The notes beneath the pieces were generated by a model. The model saw nothing but the letters and a program-made list of their open reading frames with translations. It did not search any database and was not told the origin of the DNA. A program made the position numbers and the translations under genes. Below, piece by piece: positions 1-10,700 of a stretch of 64,000 bases of DNA. This DNA comes from Sesamum alatum (Eukaryota; Streptophyta; Magnoliopsida; Lamiales; Pedaliaceae): NCBI GenBank assembly GCA_034509735.1, contig JACGWO010000012.1, positions 25,201,188-25,265,187 of the forward strand, read 5' to 3'. Within the stretch, counting starts at the first letter, position 1. Each line of letters starts with the position of its first letter.

Positions 1-1252
1 CTTAGAAACCTCAAACTATCACTGCTTGATCAGTTATCACCTCCAGTCTACATTCCGATCATCTTCTTCTACGAAGCCGATGAATTGAGAGGCTTGTCCA
101 GCAACACTGACCGTGCCCAACTATGTCGAAACTTGAAACAATCCCTCTCAGACACTTTAACTGCGTTTTATCCGCTAGCCGGAAAGATTGATCCAGAAAA
201 TGTAGCAGTTTGTTGTGATGACACTGGCGTTGAGTTCATTGAAGCTCATGCCAACGCCCACCTCCGCGACGTTGTACAGGAACCGGAGCTAGACCGGTTT
301 CAGAAGTACCTGCCGGTGGAGCTTCTGGAGGGCATACATAGCGGTGAGGCCGGTACCCTTTTTGATGGTGCAAATCAACTTCTTTGAGTGTGGAGGGGTT
401 GCCCTTGGAGTTTGCATGTCGCACGTAGTAGCCGACACGTTATCCCTGGTGGAGTTTATGGATGCATGGGCAGCTACCTGCCGGGGAGAGAACCGAAAAT
501 CTGCTCCAGAATTTGGCGCCATGGCACGCTATTTTCCAGCACAAGACTTGTCTGATTCGAACGTCTCGCCGTCCCTCCTCATGGGGGACGACAAGCTTGT
601 GACCAAGAGGTTTGTGTTCGATAAGGAAAAATTGGCAGCCCTCAAACAGGCAGCTACTGGATCAGACATTGTGAAGGATCCCACTCGGGTAGAGGTTGTC
701 TCGGCTTTTATACTGAAATATTTCATAGAGAACAACCTCTTGGATGCCAAGAAAAGCTTACTTGCTGCACATATGGTGAACATAAGGCCAAGAGCAAGCC
801 CATCTCTTGAGAACGCCTTCGGCAACGGATGCTTCCTTGGTGCAGCAGAATTAGGCCATCCTGATCAGTACTACTCTTTGCCGGCTGTCGCAAAGCTTCA
901 AGAACTGGTGAGCAAAGTGAGGAGAGCGATAAGAACGATCAACGATGAGTACATAAGAGAAACGGAGAGGGAAGATCGTTATTTGAGTGATCTTGGTAAA
1001 TTATCTGATTTGATGTCGGAAGGGGAAGCAGATGGGTTTGTTTTCAGTAGTTGGTGTGGATTTCCGATGTACGAGGTGGATTTTGGGTGGGGGAGGCCCG
1101 TTTGGGTGTGCACTACTCCGTTGCTAATGAAGCATCTTGTGATTCTGATGAGTACTAGAGATGGGAATGGGATTGAAGCACTGATCAACTTGCTTCCGAA
1201 TCAGCTTCAATCACTTGAAAACCAATTCAAACTCATTGGTACCACAAATTAG
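1..1252 (+). pseudogene. BAHD acyltransferase copy 1, 5'-cut and frameshifted
   Basis: BAHD (Transferase family) acyltransferase of the vinorine-synthase-like clade; members move an acyl group from acyl-CoA to an alcohol or amine in the cytosol. The window opens about 25 codons into the gene. Frame 1 is open from base 1 to about 360, then the reading continues in frame 2 to the TAG at 1250-1252. The break is a run of five T after GGTACCC where the intact copy at 14562 has four, so a single-base insertion explains it. After the shift the HVVAD form of the HXXXD catalytic motif and the DFGWG structural motif are both intact. Everything else is well conserved, so this is either a very young pseudogene or a homopolymer sequencing error. 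The acyl acceptor cannot be told. Confidence 0.85.
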
Positions 1253-1763
1253 CCAATGAATCCTATTGTTTACAAGTAAAATGATGTTATCATGTGATAG
1301 TTATATTTGTGGGATTTTGAAGTTTAGTGTTGGAAGGCATTGTATGAATCGTCGAAGGTTGATTAGTTGTTCTGGTAATATGTTGGACATTGGGTTGAGT
1401 TTGTCGATCCATGACCTAATATGCATTCATATATGATATAAATTTGAAAATTTCCAACTTAATGTTGGGATAAGGAGTACTCATTAGGATAAATTCTATT
1501 TAATATATTCTGAAATTTCATAAATATAGGTTGGGATCAGAATTCTTTTAGTGTAGACCCTATATGAGATAAAATTTGCAGTCCTCCAAATGAATTATGG
1601 TATAAGGGCTCATCTTGGGGATATAGAGTTGAGTCACCTACTACTACAATCATTGTTCATGATTTCTCCATATTCTAATAAATTTAAAGAAATCTATTTT
1701 GTCTAGAATTTCACTGAAAACTTAGAAACTTGTCATCAAGACATGATTAATCATTGGGTAACT
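1253..1763 (+). other. 3' flank of BAHD copy 1
   Basis: No gene. The first 250 bases or so match the 3' flank of the decayed copy 4 (23743-24000), including the stretch around AGTAAAATGATG at 1276-1287. That stretch is the uninterrupted form of the site split by a foldback element in copy 4. Confidence 0.6.
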
Positions 1764-2117
1764 GACATTTTTTTCCGGTAACTTAGGATCTTTCCACTTT
1801 TGATCCCATTGATTACGAAATTCTCACATTTAGTCATGTAACTTCTAAAAAGTAGCACTTTTGGTCAACACCACGTGTATAACACGTGGTCATTAGGGCT
1901 TTTACACTTTTGGTCCAATAACTTTCAAAAAGTAACACTTTTGATCCCATGCACTTAACGTCAACGTGCCACTTTCCGTTAAATATCTAACGAAAAGTGT
2001 CATGGAATCGAAGTGCTATTTTTTGAAAGTTATAGGACCAAAAGTGAGAATTCCATATCCATTGAAACCAAAAGTAGAAAGATTTTAAGTTATGGGATGA
2101 AAAATGCTATTTTTCCT
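1764..2117. repeat. foldback element, GGTCC family
   Basis: The two halves are inverted copies of each other. The left arm reads TAACTTAGGATC and TTTGATCCCATT; the right arm returns the complements near 2060-2115 and ends in TATTTTTCC. The centre carries a short palindrome around CACGTGTATAACACGTG. It is one of a family of short non-coding elements that recurs throughout the window. The target duplication here is not clear. Confidence 0.6.
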
Positions 2118-2690
2118 TAATCAAATAGTTAGCCTCTAACATTGTTTAAGCCCATAATCCAAGTGACTTATTATTTTAAGCAAAAATTTGAGGAATAGCA
2201 ATGGAACAAAGGGCTCACAGCTCCATTAATTTTCCTCCAAAGATGCAACAATTAATCTCATGGCATTCCCTTAGCCACTAAACAAACATAAACCACAATA
2301 GGAAGAGCATAACTGTGCAATAAACATTATCCAACAAAAATACTGCATAACTGGTCAATATCCAACAAAATGGTCATTCTATTAACCAAAAATCAACATC
2401 CAACAAACCATTACACCATGAAATTATTTGAATTTTCAACAAAAATAACTAGTATGCACATATGTACTATAGCAAGATTCTGCATAACTGCCCATCCAAC
2501 AAAAAAGAAAAGGAGAGAACCGAAGATCAACGGTGGCGGGAGAAGCTCGGCGGCAGTCCGAGAAAAGAAAAAAGGAAAGGAGGGGGATGGGGGGTTTGAT
2601 GGCTGAAAATGAAGGGGGAAGGGGGGAGAGGGGGAAAACAAGGAGGGAGGGGGGGGGGGGGATTTGGGTTATGAAAAATAGGGAGGGAAA
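2118..2690. other. unassigned stretch ending in a G-rich purine tract
   Basis: No gene recognised. Bases 2290-2500 hold a loosely repeated TCCAACAAA motif. Bases 2570-2662 are almost pure purine with many runs of four or more G, ending in a run of about 13 G. That tract could form G-quadruplexes on the + strand. ORFs across it are low-complexity. Confidence 0.5.
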
Positions 2691-2699
2691 GTGTATAGC

Positions 2700-3615
2700 C
2701 AAAAATGATAAAATATTTCTAAAATTAATAATTATTCTTAAGATTAAATGAATAAATATACTCTTTAATTAATAAATGAGATAAAATATTTTTAAAATTA
2801 ATGATTATTTTTAAAATTAAATGAGATAAAATATTTTTAAAATTAAATGAGGTAAATGATTTAAGATATACTCTTCGAATGAGATAAAATATTTTTAAAA
2901 TTAATAATTATTTTTAAAATTACATGAGATAAATGATTTAAGATATATTTTTTAATTAACAAATGAGATAAAATATTTTATAATTAATAAATATTTTTAA
3001 AATTAAATAAAATAAATAACTTAAGATATACTCTTCAATTAATAAATGAGATAATTTTTTTTTGAAAATTAATAATTATTTTTAAAATTAAATTAGATAA
3101 ATGATTTAAGATATAATTTTTGATTAATAAATGCGATAAAATATTTTTGAAATTAATAATTATTTATAAAATTTAATGAGATAAATGATTTAAGATATAT
3201 TTTTAATTAATAAATGAGATAAGATATTTTTAAAAATAATAATTATATTTAGAATTATATGAGATAAATGATTTAAGATATATTTTTTAATTAATAAACG
3301 AGATAAATATTTTATAATTATTAAATATTTTTCAAATTAAATGAGATAAATGATTTAGGATATACTCTTCAATTAATAAATGAGATAAAAAATTTAAAAA
3401 TTAATAATTATTTTTAAAATTAAATTAGATAAATAATTTAAGATATAATTTTTGATTAATAAATGAGATAAAATATTTTTAAAATTAATAATTATATATA
3501 AAATTGAATAGATAAATGATTTAAGATATATTTTTAATTAATAAATGAGATAAATTATTTTTAAAATTAAATGAGATAAATGATTAAGATATACTCTTCA
3601 ATTAGTAAATGATAT
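2700..3615. repeat. AT-rich minisatellite, about 82-bp monomer with higher-order period
   Basis: The landmark AATGATTTAAGATATA recurs about ten times (near 2853, 2931, 3015, 3101, 3183, 3264, 3346, 3430, 3510, 3580), spaced about 80-84 bp. What follows each landmark alternates: CTCTTCAATT, then ATTTTTGATT, then two TTTTTAATT types, then CTCTTCAATT again. This gives a higher-order unit of four monomers, about 331 bp (3015 to 3346). It lies directly before a CACTA transposon remnant and may have been part of it. Confidence 0.75.
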
Positions 3616-3619
3616 TTCC

Positions 3620-5427
3620 TCCCAGGTCTACGCCTTTTGCACCTTTTTCTTCAAAGTATGGAGGAACCTATAGCAAAATAATGCATCGTTGCAAAATATA
3701 GTTGAAATTAAAAATTAGATACATAAGCAATAATTATGCATATTTTAAAAATTTTCAACAATATTAATAATACCTCTCAAAAGGATACATCCATCTATAT
3801 TATACTGGACCTCCTACTTGAGCTTCGTAAGGTAAGTGAACCAAGAGATGCTCTATTGAATCAAACAATCCAGGGGGAAAATATTTTCTCCAAATTGCAT
3901 GAGTATAACTACACTCTCCTCCAATTTCTTCAATTTATTTATATCTAGTGTAGCAGAGCTTACGACTTGAAACAAGAGGCTCACTTATGTCAATGAAAGT
4001 TGTCAGCTGACATTGGATGCTCACAATTCATTTGTATAGGCTCACCATGAGATGTCCAATTGTAGTAATTTTTCTTAAAATCTTTCTTATAAAGGTCGGA
4101 TGTCACATCCTCCGTGGATTTGTACTTAGGATTTTTACATACACTACATGGAAAATGAATTTTCTCTCCATCCATAAAATCATGTTGTGTTTTTGCCTAA
4201 TCTATAAATTCAGTGACCCAATCTATAAATTCTTTTGTAAGATTACGATTACCGGGTACTTCTGTTCATACATCCACTTGCTCAATTCTCTCAATATCTT
4301 GTTCTAAAATCAACAAATATTATACATATTCATTAACATAGATACATAAAAAACTAAAATTTCAAGAATAAAATGAATATATATAAATAAACTAGTAAAA
4401 ATTTTGTACTAACCTTAATGTAAGTAAGTTAAATGTCCGACGGTGTGATTCGTTGCACTAACGTCATCATTAACGATCTAATGCAAAGATTGACTAGAAA
4501 ATCGGTTGAGTGGAAGGAGATAAGAGGAAGAAGTTGTTATCGACGATTATAAAAATAAGTGTGAAACAAAATGAAGGTTTTCTTATAATACGCTTTTTGC
4601 AATGGATTTTGCAACGAATTTGCAATGGATTTTACCACAAAAATCTGTTGCGAAATTCTTGCAAAATAAAAAATTTTAAAACGAGCCATCCTGTATAAGA
4701 CTCACGTTCGTTTCTGTCCCTACTTCTTCATGTCCGACCCGGCCGACGCACCTCTTTATTCTATTGTGTACCTCGGTGCTTCTTACTTGGGAATCCCTTA
4801 CCGCTCCGTGGGTTCCCCTTCTGTGCAGCCTGATTCTCTCTCTGGAAATGAGGGTTGAATTATAACTGTCACAAATGTATTGCAACGGACATGCCCGTTG
4901 TAAAGACCGTTGCAAATCAACGGCTCAATAATTAATGCCTACAGCCGTAACGTATGGATTTCAATGACTTCATGGACCATTGCAATACCGTTGCAAAATT
5001 ATCGACAAGTTTTGCAATAAAAACATATCCGTTATCTGTTACATCATGAAAAGCATTTTGCAACGACTTGTTTTTCGTTGCAGAATGCGTTGCAATTTTT
5101 TTTGCAACGGATTAACTAGAAACTTCGTTACAAAGTATGCAACAAAAATCGTTGGAAGTTTGCAACGGAATTTGTCGTTGCAACATTTTGTCACGACCTG
5201 TGCAACCACTTATGTTGAATGTGGGGCATCTTAAATTTGACCGAAATTTGTAACGAAATATTCACGGGTAGTTCGTTGCAAAATGTCATTGTTATTTTGC
5301 AACGAAACTTGCAAGATAATGTAAATAAAATCAGAATTGTTGCAAAGTCGTGGCAAAATTCGTTGCAAATGTACAATGGACAACCGTTGCAAAATGTGCA
5401 TTGCTATAAGCTTGTTTTTTCGTAGTG
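3620..5427 (-). mobile_element. CACTA (En/Spm-type) DNA transposon remnant
   Basis: The right end at 5427 reads, on the - strand, CACTACGAAAAAAC, which is a CACTA-type terminus. The inner 800 bases (4590-5410) are full of short TTGCAACG / CGTTGCAA motifs in both orientations, the usual subterminal repeats of this superfamily. A transposase-associated domain fragment lies at 3990-4290 on the same strand. The left terminus was not found and nearly all of the transposase is gone, so this is a non-autonomous remnant. Confidence 0.7.
3990..4290 (-). pseudogene. CACTA transposase-associated domain fragment
   Basis: Reading on the - strand there is a SKWMYEQ start, a GNRNLTKEFIDWVTEF stretch, then IHFPCSVCKNPKY and NYYNWTSHGE. 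These match the layout of the Transpos_assoc domain (W-M-Y start, CPC..C.N metal-binding centre, YNW..HGE end) found at the N-terminus of plant CACTA transposases. A frameshift near 4250 and an in-frame TAG near 4208 break it, and no TNP2-like catalytic part follows. Identification rests on motif order alone. Confidence 0.6.
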
Positions 5428-5559
5428 ACCGTTTGTTTTAACAGTCAACCTAACAGAGGGTACTCAGGAGGATGATCAAAAATAAAAACCTTGGGTACCA
5501 AGTCTGATGACTTGGAAACAGGGGGTACCAAAGGTGAAAAAGAGGTATAGTTGGGGTAT

Positions 5560-5919
5560 TTAAAGTGAAATTATCCCCAAAATATTACATAAACTTTCAA
5601 TTTTACCCCTTATTTAATATTTTTATATAATAATTTTGCACTTATAAGGGGAAAACTGTAATAATATTAACTTCACGCCATATATATATATCACATTTAT
5701 TATACGTACAAAAATATACATGAAAATGTTAAATGAGAGGTAAAATTAAAATTTTGTATAGTTCTTTTTGTTTATATCAGCTTTTTTCATTTAAACCCTA
5801 ACAAAGGTGGTCAGGTATAAATGGAGAATTTACGAATGGGGTGCAAATGTAATTTCAATTTTTTTAAAAATAAAATATAATTTCACATTTTCAGAGAGAA
5901 GCTAAGTATAATTAACCCT
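5560..5919. repeat. foldback element, AATTAACCC family (degenerate)
   Basis: Its right end TAATTAACCC and its interior (ACTTATAAGGGGAAAA; AAATGAGAGGTAAAATT) match the complete element at 55552-56050. The left end is worn, and the bounds are approximate. Confidence 0.5.
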
Positions 5920-5929
5920 AAAAAATATT

Positions 5930-7160
5930 TGAAACTACTCATAACTGCCGCTAACTAAACCGTACACATAGGCTCCCAGCTAAGCAGACCGTTGAAGAAG
6001 AAAACAAGCTTAAGGTAGAAAGCGTCTTTCCACTAATAAAGGCGTGTACTACTTAGAAAAACGTGGTTAATAATAAAGGATCGAGTGTTTGGTCTATGAA
6101 TTTTTATTCAATTTCTTTTGCAATATCAATAAATTCGATAATTTTTTTTTAATGGAATGATCTATTTGATGGACGAAAACAAACATCAAGGATACTAAAT
6201 TTAATTTTTCAAATCCCATATAATTTACGTGTAATTATATCAATCATCAAGGGAGGACGATGTAATTATCCCTAAAGTTTATAGTACATTACACAACTCC
6301 GAATCTTATATACCACGTGTGATAAATATGTGGCGTGTTAGTTGGCAATTTAAAAATTAATTTAATTATTTATTAATTATAAATTAAATATAATTTTTTA
6401 TTTTTAGCGTTCCTTTTTTTTTTTTAATATGTTTTCTTCTCCATCGCTCTCTCCGTCAATTTTCTTTTGCTCTTCTCTCATTCAATTTTTTCTGCTTCAT
6501 CCATCGCCTCAATTTACTTTCCTATAGTAAATTTTATAAACAAATCAATGATAATAGAACAATAAAAATTACAATTATATTTAATTATATAATTAGGAAA
6601 CAATTAAATTAATTTTTAAATTGCTAATTAATATGCCACATGTCTGTCACACATTGGTGTAACACATCACACACAATAAAAAAATTGATCTTTCACGACA
6701 CTATAAATAATCACGACTTAAGACCCGTAACTAGTAAATTAATCTATTAACCATGCACGATCAAACAAAATCAATACGAAAACTTAAATTTTTACAACGA
6801 TTAATCAATATTTGCCATTATCTTTTAGCTATGGGCAAAATATTTTCTATGGTTAATATTTTGGCCCAACTTGCAGAAACAATGACTGTGATCGTTACAG
6901 TTCCGTGGTTAATTTGTATTTGGCACAATTTTTTTCTTATGATCATAGTAATTAACTGCACTGGAAAATCATATTTCTTCTAGTGACACCAATATGTAAC
7001 ACATGTGGTACAGAACATCTGAGCCATATTACATATATCTCCTAAATTAAATTACATAAACACCCCCTCAAATAGTATACTTATAATTTTAATAAGAATT
7101 CAAGTATTTGTATGTTTAAAGCTACTCGTAAGAAACTTCACACGTAATTCACCCTAAGTT
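5930..7160 (+). other. shared upstream block U of BAHD copy 2
   Basis: No gene. Landmarks such as GGAATGATCTATTTGATGGA (about 6154) and the ATATACCACGTGTGATAAAT stretch (about 6310) recur at 10565-10690 before copy 3. They recur in reverse orientation at 30060-30250 upstream of the - strand copy 5. The block is thus duplicated with the gene. The E-box/G-box-like CACGTG near 6316 is visible, but no function can be assigned to it. Confidence 0.6.
6699..6985. mobile_element. CACTA-ended MITE 1
   Basis: Starts CACTATAAATAATCACG and ends TTTCTTCTAGTG, so both ends carry CACTA/TAGTG. Related copies lie at about 12349-12642, 23086-23336, 29405-29692 (inverted), 32150-32410, 47420-47660, 52785-53075 and 58430-58660. 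All share phrases like GGCCAAAATATT and AATTAACCACGGT. They are non-coding. A clean 3-bp target duplication was not seen. Confidence 0.5.
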
Positions 7161-7458
7161 AATTGATCTAGTTGTACAACAATCATTAAAGAATTCACAC
7201 TATAGGGTATACAACTTTAATGGGAAATTCTAATCTAAATTGAGTTTGGCGTCCGAATCTGAATTAATTACATGATAAGTGTATTATACTTATTGTGTGA
7301 TTGGTGTACAGTTCAAACAAAATGATCAATCACATGAGAAGTGTACCACACTTGCCCTCTGATTGATTTGGTTCGACCAAACTTGATTTGAGTAATAATA
7401 TTCGTACCTCTCACATTCTCGATTCAAGTCCTAGGAGTTATATTTCTCCAATTTTTCC

Positions 7459-7465
7459 TATAAAT
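7459..7465 (+). promoter_or_regulatory. distal TATA box, duplicated promoter of copy 2
   Basis: TATAAAT inside TCCTATAAATCC. It is the copy lying in the first 350-bp repeat, 440 bp before the start codon. A transcript from here would carry the second promoter unit in its leader. Confidence 0.5.
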
Positions 7466-7808
7466 CCTTTGCAGTTTGCACACTCTTGATCTCATCGATA
7501 CCTACAAATTAATTGATCTAGTTGTACAACAATTATTAAAGAATTCACACTATAGGGTATACAACTTTCATGGGAAATTCTAATCTAGATTGAGTTTGGC
7601 GTTTGAATCTGAATTAATTATATGATAAGTGCATTATACTTGTCGTGTGATTGGTGTACAGTTCAAACAAAATGACCAATCACATGAGAAGTGTACCACA
7701 TTTGCCCTATGATTGATTTGGTTCTACCAAACCTGATTTGTGTAATAATATTCGTACCTCTCACATTCTCGATTCAAGTCCTAGGAGTTATATTTTTCCA
7801 ATTTTTCC

Positions 7809-7815
7809 TATAAAT
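7809..7815 (+). promoter_or_regulatory. proximal TATA box of BAHD copy 2
   Basis: TATAAAT exactly 90 bp before the ATG at 7899. The same spacing and context (TCCTATAAATCC) occur in copy 3 (14472-14478), which supports this as the working core promoter. Confidence 0.7.
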
Positions 7816-7898
7816 CCTTTTCAGTTTGCACACTCTTGATCTCATCGATACCTACAAATTATTACATTATCAACACATCAAGAGCTAAACAAGTCAAG

Positions 7899-9245
7899 AT
7901 GGAGTGCGATGGTAGCGTGCAGGTAATCTCCAAAGAGCTGATCAAACCATCATCTTCAACTCCCCACCATCTTAGAAACATCAAACTATCACTGCTTGAT
8001 CAGTTATCACCTCCAATCTACATTCCTTTCATCTTCTTCTACGAAGCCGATGAATTGAGAGGCTTGACCAGCAGCACTGACCGTTCCCAACTATGTCGAA
8101 ACTTGAAACAATCCCTCTCAAACACTTTAACTTTGTTCTACCCGATAGCCGGAAAGATTGATCTAGAAAAATTCACGGTTTATTGTGACGACACTGGCAT
8201 TGAGTTCATCGAAGCTCGTTCCAACGCCCACCTCCACGACGTTATACAAGAACTGGAGCTCGACCGGTTGCAGAAGTACCTGCCGGTGGGGGTTCTTGAG
8301 GGCATACATATCGGTGAGGCCGGTACCCTTCTGATGGTGCAAATTAACTTCTTTGAGTGTGGAGGGGTTGCCATTGGAGTATGCATGTCCCACTTAGTAG
8401 CCGATGGCTCATCCCTCTTCGACTTTATGAATGCATGGGCAGCTACCTGCCGGGGAGAGACCCCAAAATCTGTTCCGGAATTTGGCGTGATGGCACGCTA
8501 TTTTCCAGCACGAGACCTGTCTGACTTGAACATTTCGCCGTCCATCCTCATGGGGGACGACAAGCTTGTGACCAAGAGGTTTGTGTTCGATAAGGAAAAA
8601 CTGGCAGCCCTGAAACAGGCAGCTACTGGATCAGACTTTGTGAAGGATCCGACGCGGGTAGAGGCTGTCTCGGCTTTTATCCTGAAATATTTCATCGAGA
8701 ACAACTTCCTGGACGCCAAAAAAACCTTATTTGCTGCACATATGGTGAACATAAGGCCACGAGCAAGCACATCTTTTGAGAACGCCTTTGGCATGGGATG
8801 CTTCTACGGTGCAGTAGAATTAGGCCAGCATGGGTACTCATTGCCCGTCCCAAAACTTCACGAGCTGGCGAGCAATGTGAGGAGAGCGATAAGAACGATC
8901 GACGATGAGTACATAAGAGAAACGGAGAGGGAAGATCGTTATTTGAGTGATCTTGGTAAATTATTCATGTTGCAAGAAGGAGAAGCGGATGCGTTTGTTT
9001 TCAGTAGTTTGTGCAGATATCCCATGTACGAGGTGGAGTTTGGGTGGGGGAAGCCGGCTCGGGTGTGGACTACTCCGTTGCTAATGAAGCATCTTGTGAT
9101 TCTAATGAGTACTAGAGATGGGGATGGGATTGAAGCATGGATCAACTTGCTTCCGGATCAGGCTCAATCACTTGAACACCAGATCAAACTCATTGGTACG
9201 GCCACAAATTACCCACGAATTAAAATTCTGCGATCATCCATATGA
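7899..9245 (+). CDS. BAHD acyltransferase copy 2 (vinorine-synthase-like), intact
   Basis: Single-exon gene for a 448-residue BAHD acyltransferase, the usual length for the family. By family knowledge it uses an acyl-CoA donor to acylate a specialised-metabolite hydroxyl or amine in the cytosol. Visible features are the clade-typical N-terminus with SKELIKPSS near residue 11, YPIAGKID at 81-88, the HLVAD form of HXXXD at 165-169 (catalytic His165) and EFGWG at 380-384. The last replaces the family's usual DFGWG, with Asp changed to Glu. The frame stays open for 21 codons upstream but contains no ATG, so 7899 is the start. It lies downstream of a duplicated promoter and is closely similar to copy 3. 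The substrate is unknown; clade III also includes acylsugar and alkaloid acyltransferases. Confidence 0.93.
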   Translation: MECDGSVQVISKELIKPSSSTPHHLRNIKLSLLDQLSPPIYIPFIFFYEADELRGLTSSTDRSQLCRNLKQSLSNTLTLFYPIAGKIDLEKFTVYCDDTGIEFIEARSNAHLHDVIQELELDRLQKYLPVGVLEGIHIGEAGTLLMVQINFFECGGVAIGVCMSHLVADGSSLFDFMNAWAATCRGETPKSVPEFGVMARYFPARDLSDLNISPSILMGDDKLVTKRFVFDKEKLAALKQAATGSDFVKDPTRVEAVSAFILKYFIENNFLDAKKTLFAAHMVNIRPRASTSFENAFGMGCFYGAVELGQHGYSLPVPKLHELASNVRRAIRTIDDEYIRETEREDRYLSDLGKLFMLQEGEADAFVFSSLCRYPMYEVEFGWGKPARVWTTPLLMKHLVILMSTRDGDGIEAWINLLPDQAQSLEHQIKLIGTATNYPRIKILRSSI

Positions 9246-9557
9246 ATAAATCCTATTGTTTACAAATGAAATGATGTTATGTGATGGTTGGAAAATTCTT
9301 ATCCGGTATGGTCAAATCAAATCAATGACACTGCAAATGTATTGCACTTGCTATATAATTTGTTCAAGTTTGTTCAAATTCGATTTTGGTTAGAATTTCC
9401 ATGTGATGCTTATAATATTCGTGGACTTTTGAAGTTTATTGTTGGAATACATATTCTGTATATATGTTTTTCGTTCTCTAATTATTCATGTTTTGGCATT
9501 TTAGTACTTTATATTGTTAGGAACAAAATAATTTGCATGTGATTATTATATGATTTA
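9246..9557 (+). other. 3' flank of BAHD copy 2
   Basis: Matches the flank of copy 3 (15903-16236) through GAAATGATGTTATGTGATGG and the stretch ending in TATGATTTA. An open frame at 9288-9542 lies wholly in this 3' region and is not supported as a gene. Confidence 0.6.
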
Positions 9558-9891
9558 GGAAAAATTTTATTTTTGGTCCCATATCTTATGACTTTTTTTG
9601 ATTTGGTCTCATTGTTGCATTTGTCTCATATTTAGTCCCATGTGTTCAAATTTTTCTCAAATTTGGTCCCGAACAATATTTTTCGTCATATTTATAACGG
9701 AGCCGTCAATAGTAGCATAGTCTTGCCCCAATAACAGACTTAACGGCCCCGTTAACAATTTGACGGAAATGCTGTTTGAGACCAAATTTGAGAAAAATTT
9801 GAACATATGGAACTAAATGTGAGATAAATTAAACAAATGGGACCAAATCAAAAAAGGCCTTAAGATATGGGACCAAATAAGCGATTGTCCC
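9558..9891. mobile_element. foldback MITE with 9-bp target duplication (TATGATTTA)
   Basis: Begins GGAAAAATTTTATTTTTGG and ends in the inverted form ...CCAAATAAGCGATTGTCCC. The arms carry GGTCCCATATCTTA and TAAGATATGGGACC. It is flanked by TATGATTTA at 9549-9557 and 9892-9900. The 3' flank of copy 3 has the same site once and uninterrupted (16228-16236). This is insertion evidence independent of any database. Confidence 0.9.
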
Positions 9892-9935
9892 TATGATTTA
9901 GTTACATTGTAACAACAAATACTTATTAAACCTCA

Positions 9936-10172
9936 TATTACAAGAAAATAACTTAATAGCAATGAAAACATTTGTTGCTGAAATCTACACTCCTTAAATT
10001 ATATTTTAAACTAATCGTTGCTAAATTTCTTAGCAAGTAAATTTTTGTTGTTAAATTCATTAACAAGTAAATTTCTTATACTAAATAATGTAGATTATCA
10101 ACAAGAATTTTACTTGCTAATTAGCTCGATGCTGATTTTCATTCGTTGCTAATGAGTGATTTTCTTGTAGTG
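9936..10172. mobile_element. CACTA-type MITE (TTTTCTTGTAGTG end)
   Basis: Inner sequence with repeated TTGCTAA / TTAGCAA motifs, ending TTTTCTTGTAGTG. Its left end TTACAAGAAAAT is a worn form of CACTACAAGAAAA. It matches the better-preserved element at 18471-18745. Confidence 0.6.
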
Positions 10173-10293
10173 TCACATTAACATAAAAGTAAATAGGCAC
10201 ATTAAGTCAAAAGTATTAGAAATAATATAATTTAATAAGTAGAAAAATGTAAATGAAGAATTTTCAGAGGGGGTGAAAGTATAATTTCAAACT
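10151..10293 (+). repeat. direct repeat, left copy (pairs with 11154-11296)
   Basis: 143 bases starting AATGAGTGATTTTCTTGTAG recur almost unchanged at 11154-11296. The repeat starts inside the right end of the CACTA-type MITE and runs into gene-flank sequence. The 1-kb interval therefore arose by duplication rather than by simple insertion of the intervening DNA. Confidence 0.85.
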
Positions 10294-10700
10294 TTTTTTT
10301 TTGGAAAAAGTATAATTTCGTGTTTCAAAGAGGTGTAAATATAATTAGCCCCAAACAGACAGTTGTAGAGAAAACACGCTAACGAAGAAAGCTTCTTTTG
10401 CTTACATGTATTAGTGCGTGTGAACATGTATAATGCTAGTTTGATTTAAAAAAATTTGTTTGACCTGCAATAAGTCAATAATAAGTCAATTGGAGGTACA
10501 TATAAATTTTTGTTCAATTTCTTTTGCTAATTATATCAGCAGATTCAATGAATTTTTACTAACGGAATGATCTATTTGATGGACGAAAGCAAACATTAAG
10601 GGTACTAAATTTAATTTTTCAAACCACATATGATCTACGTGTAATTATACCAAACCAGGGGGGGGGGGGGGAATTAGTTATCCCTAAAGTTTATGGTATA
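10294..10700 (+). other. shared upstream block U, second copy
   Basis: No gene. GGAATGATCTATTTGATGGA and ATTAAGGGTACTAAATTTAA here match 6154-6200. A run of about 12 G lies at 10660. Confidence 0.5.

Larger units (their letters stand above)
7161..7860 (+). repeat. 350-bp tandem duplication of the BAHD copy 2 promoter
   Basis: Bases 7161-7510 and 7511-7860 are near-identical direct repeats with a 350-bp period, both beginning AATTGATCTAGTTGTACAAC and ending GATACCTACAAATT. Each contains a full promoter end: the TATA element, the region between TATA and transcript start, and most of the 5' leader. Copy 3 has only one such unit. The repeats differ at scattered single bases, so the duplication is fairly recent. 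Confidence 0.9.

Noticed and set aside
2411..2751. Overlapping ORFs in the G-rich tract
   Set aside because: Simple-sequence translations in several frames at once.
2700..3615. CRISPR-like array
   Set aside because: The units are contiguous and AT-rich with no spacers, and the DNA is eukaryotic.
7836..7898. 21-residue N-terminal extension of copies 2 and 3
   Set aside because: The extended frame starts with TTG, not ATG; the first ATG gives the family-typical N-terminus.
8163..9145. Antisense ORFs over BAHD copy 2 (and similar ones over copies 1, 3, 5 and 7)
   Set aside because: They recur in every copy only because the sense strand is conserved; no domain or start context supports them.
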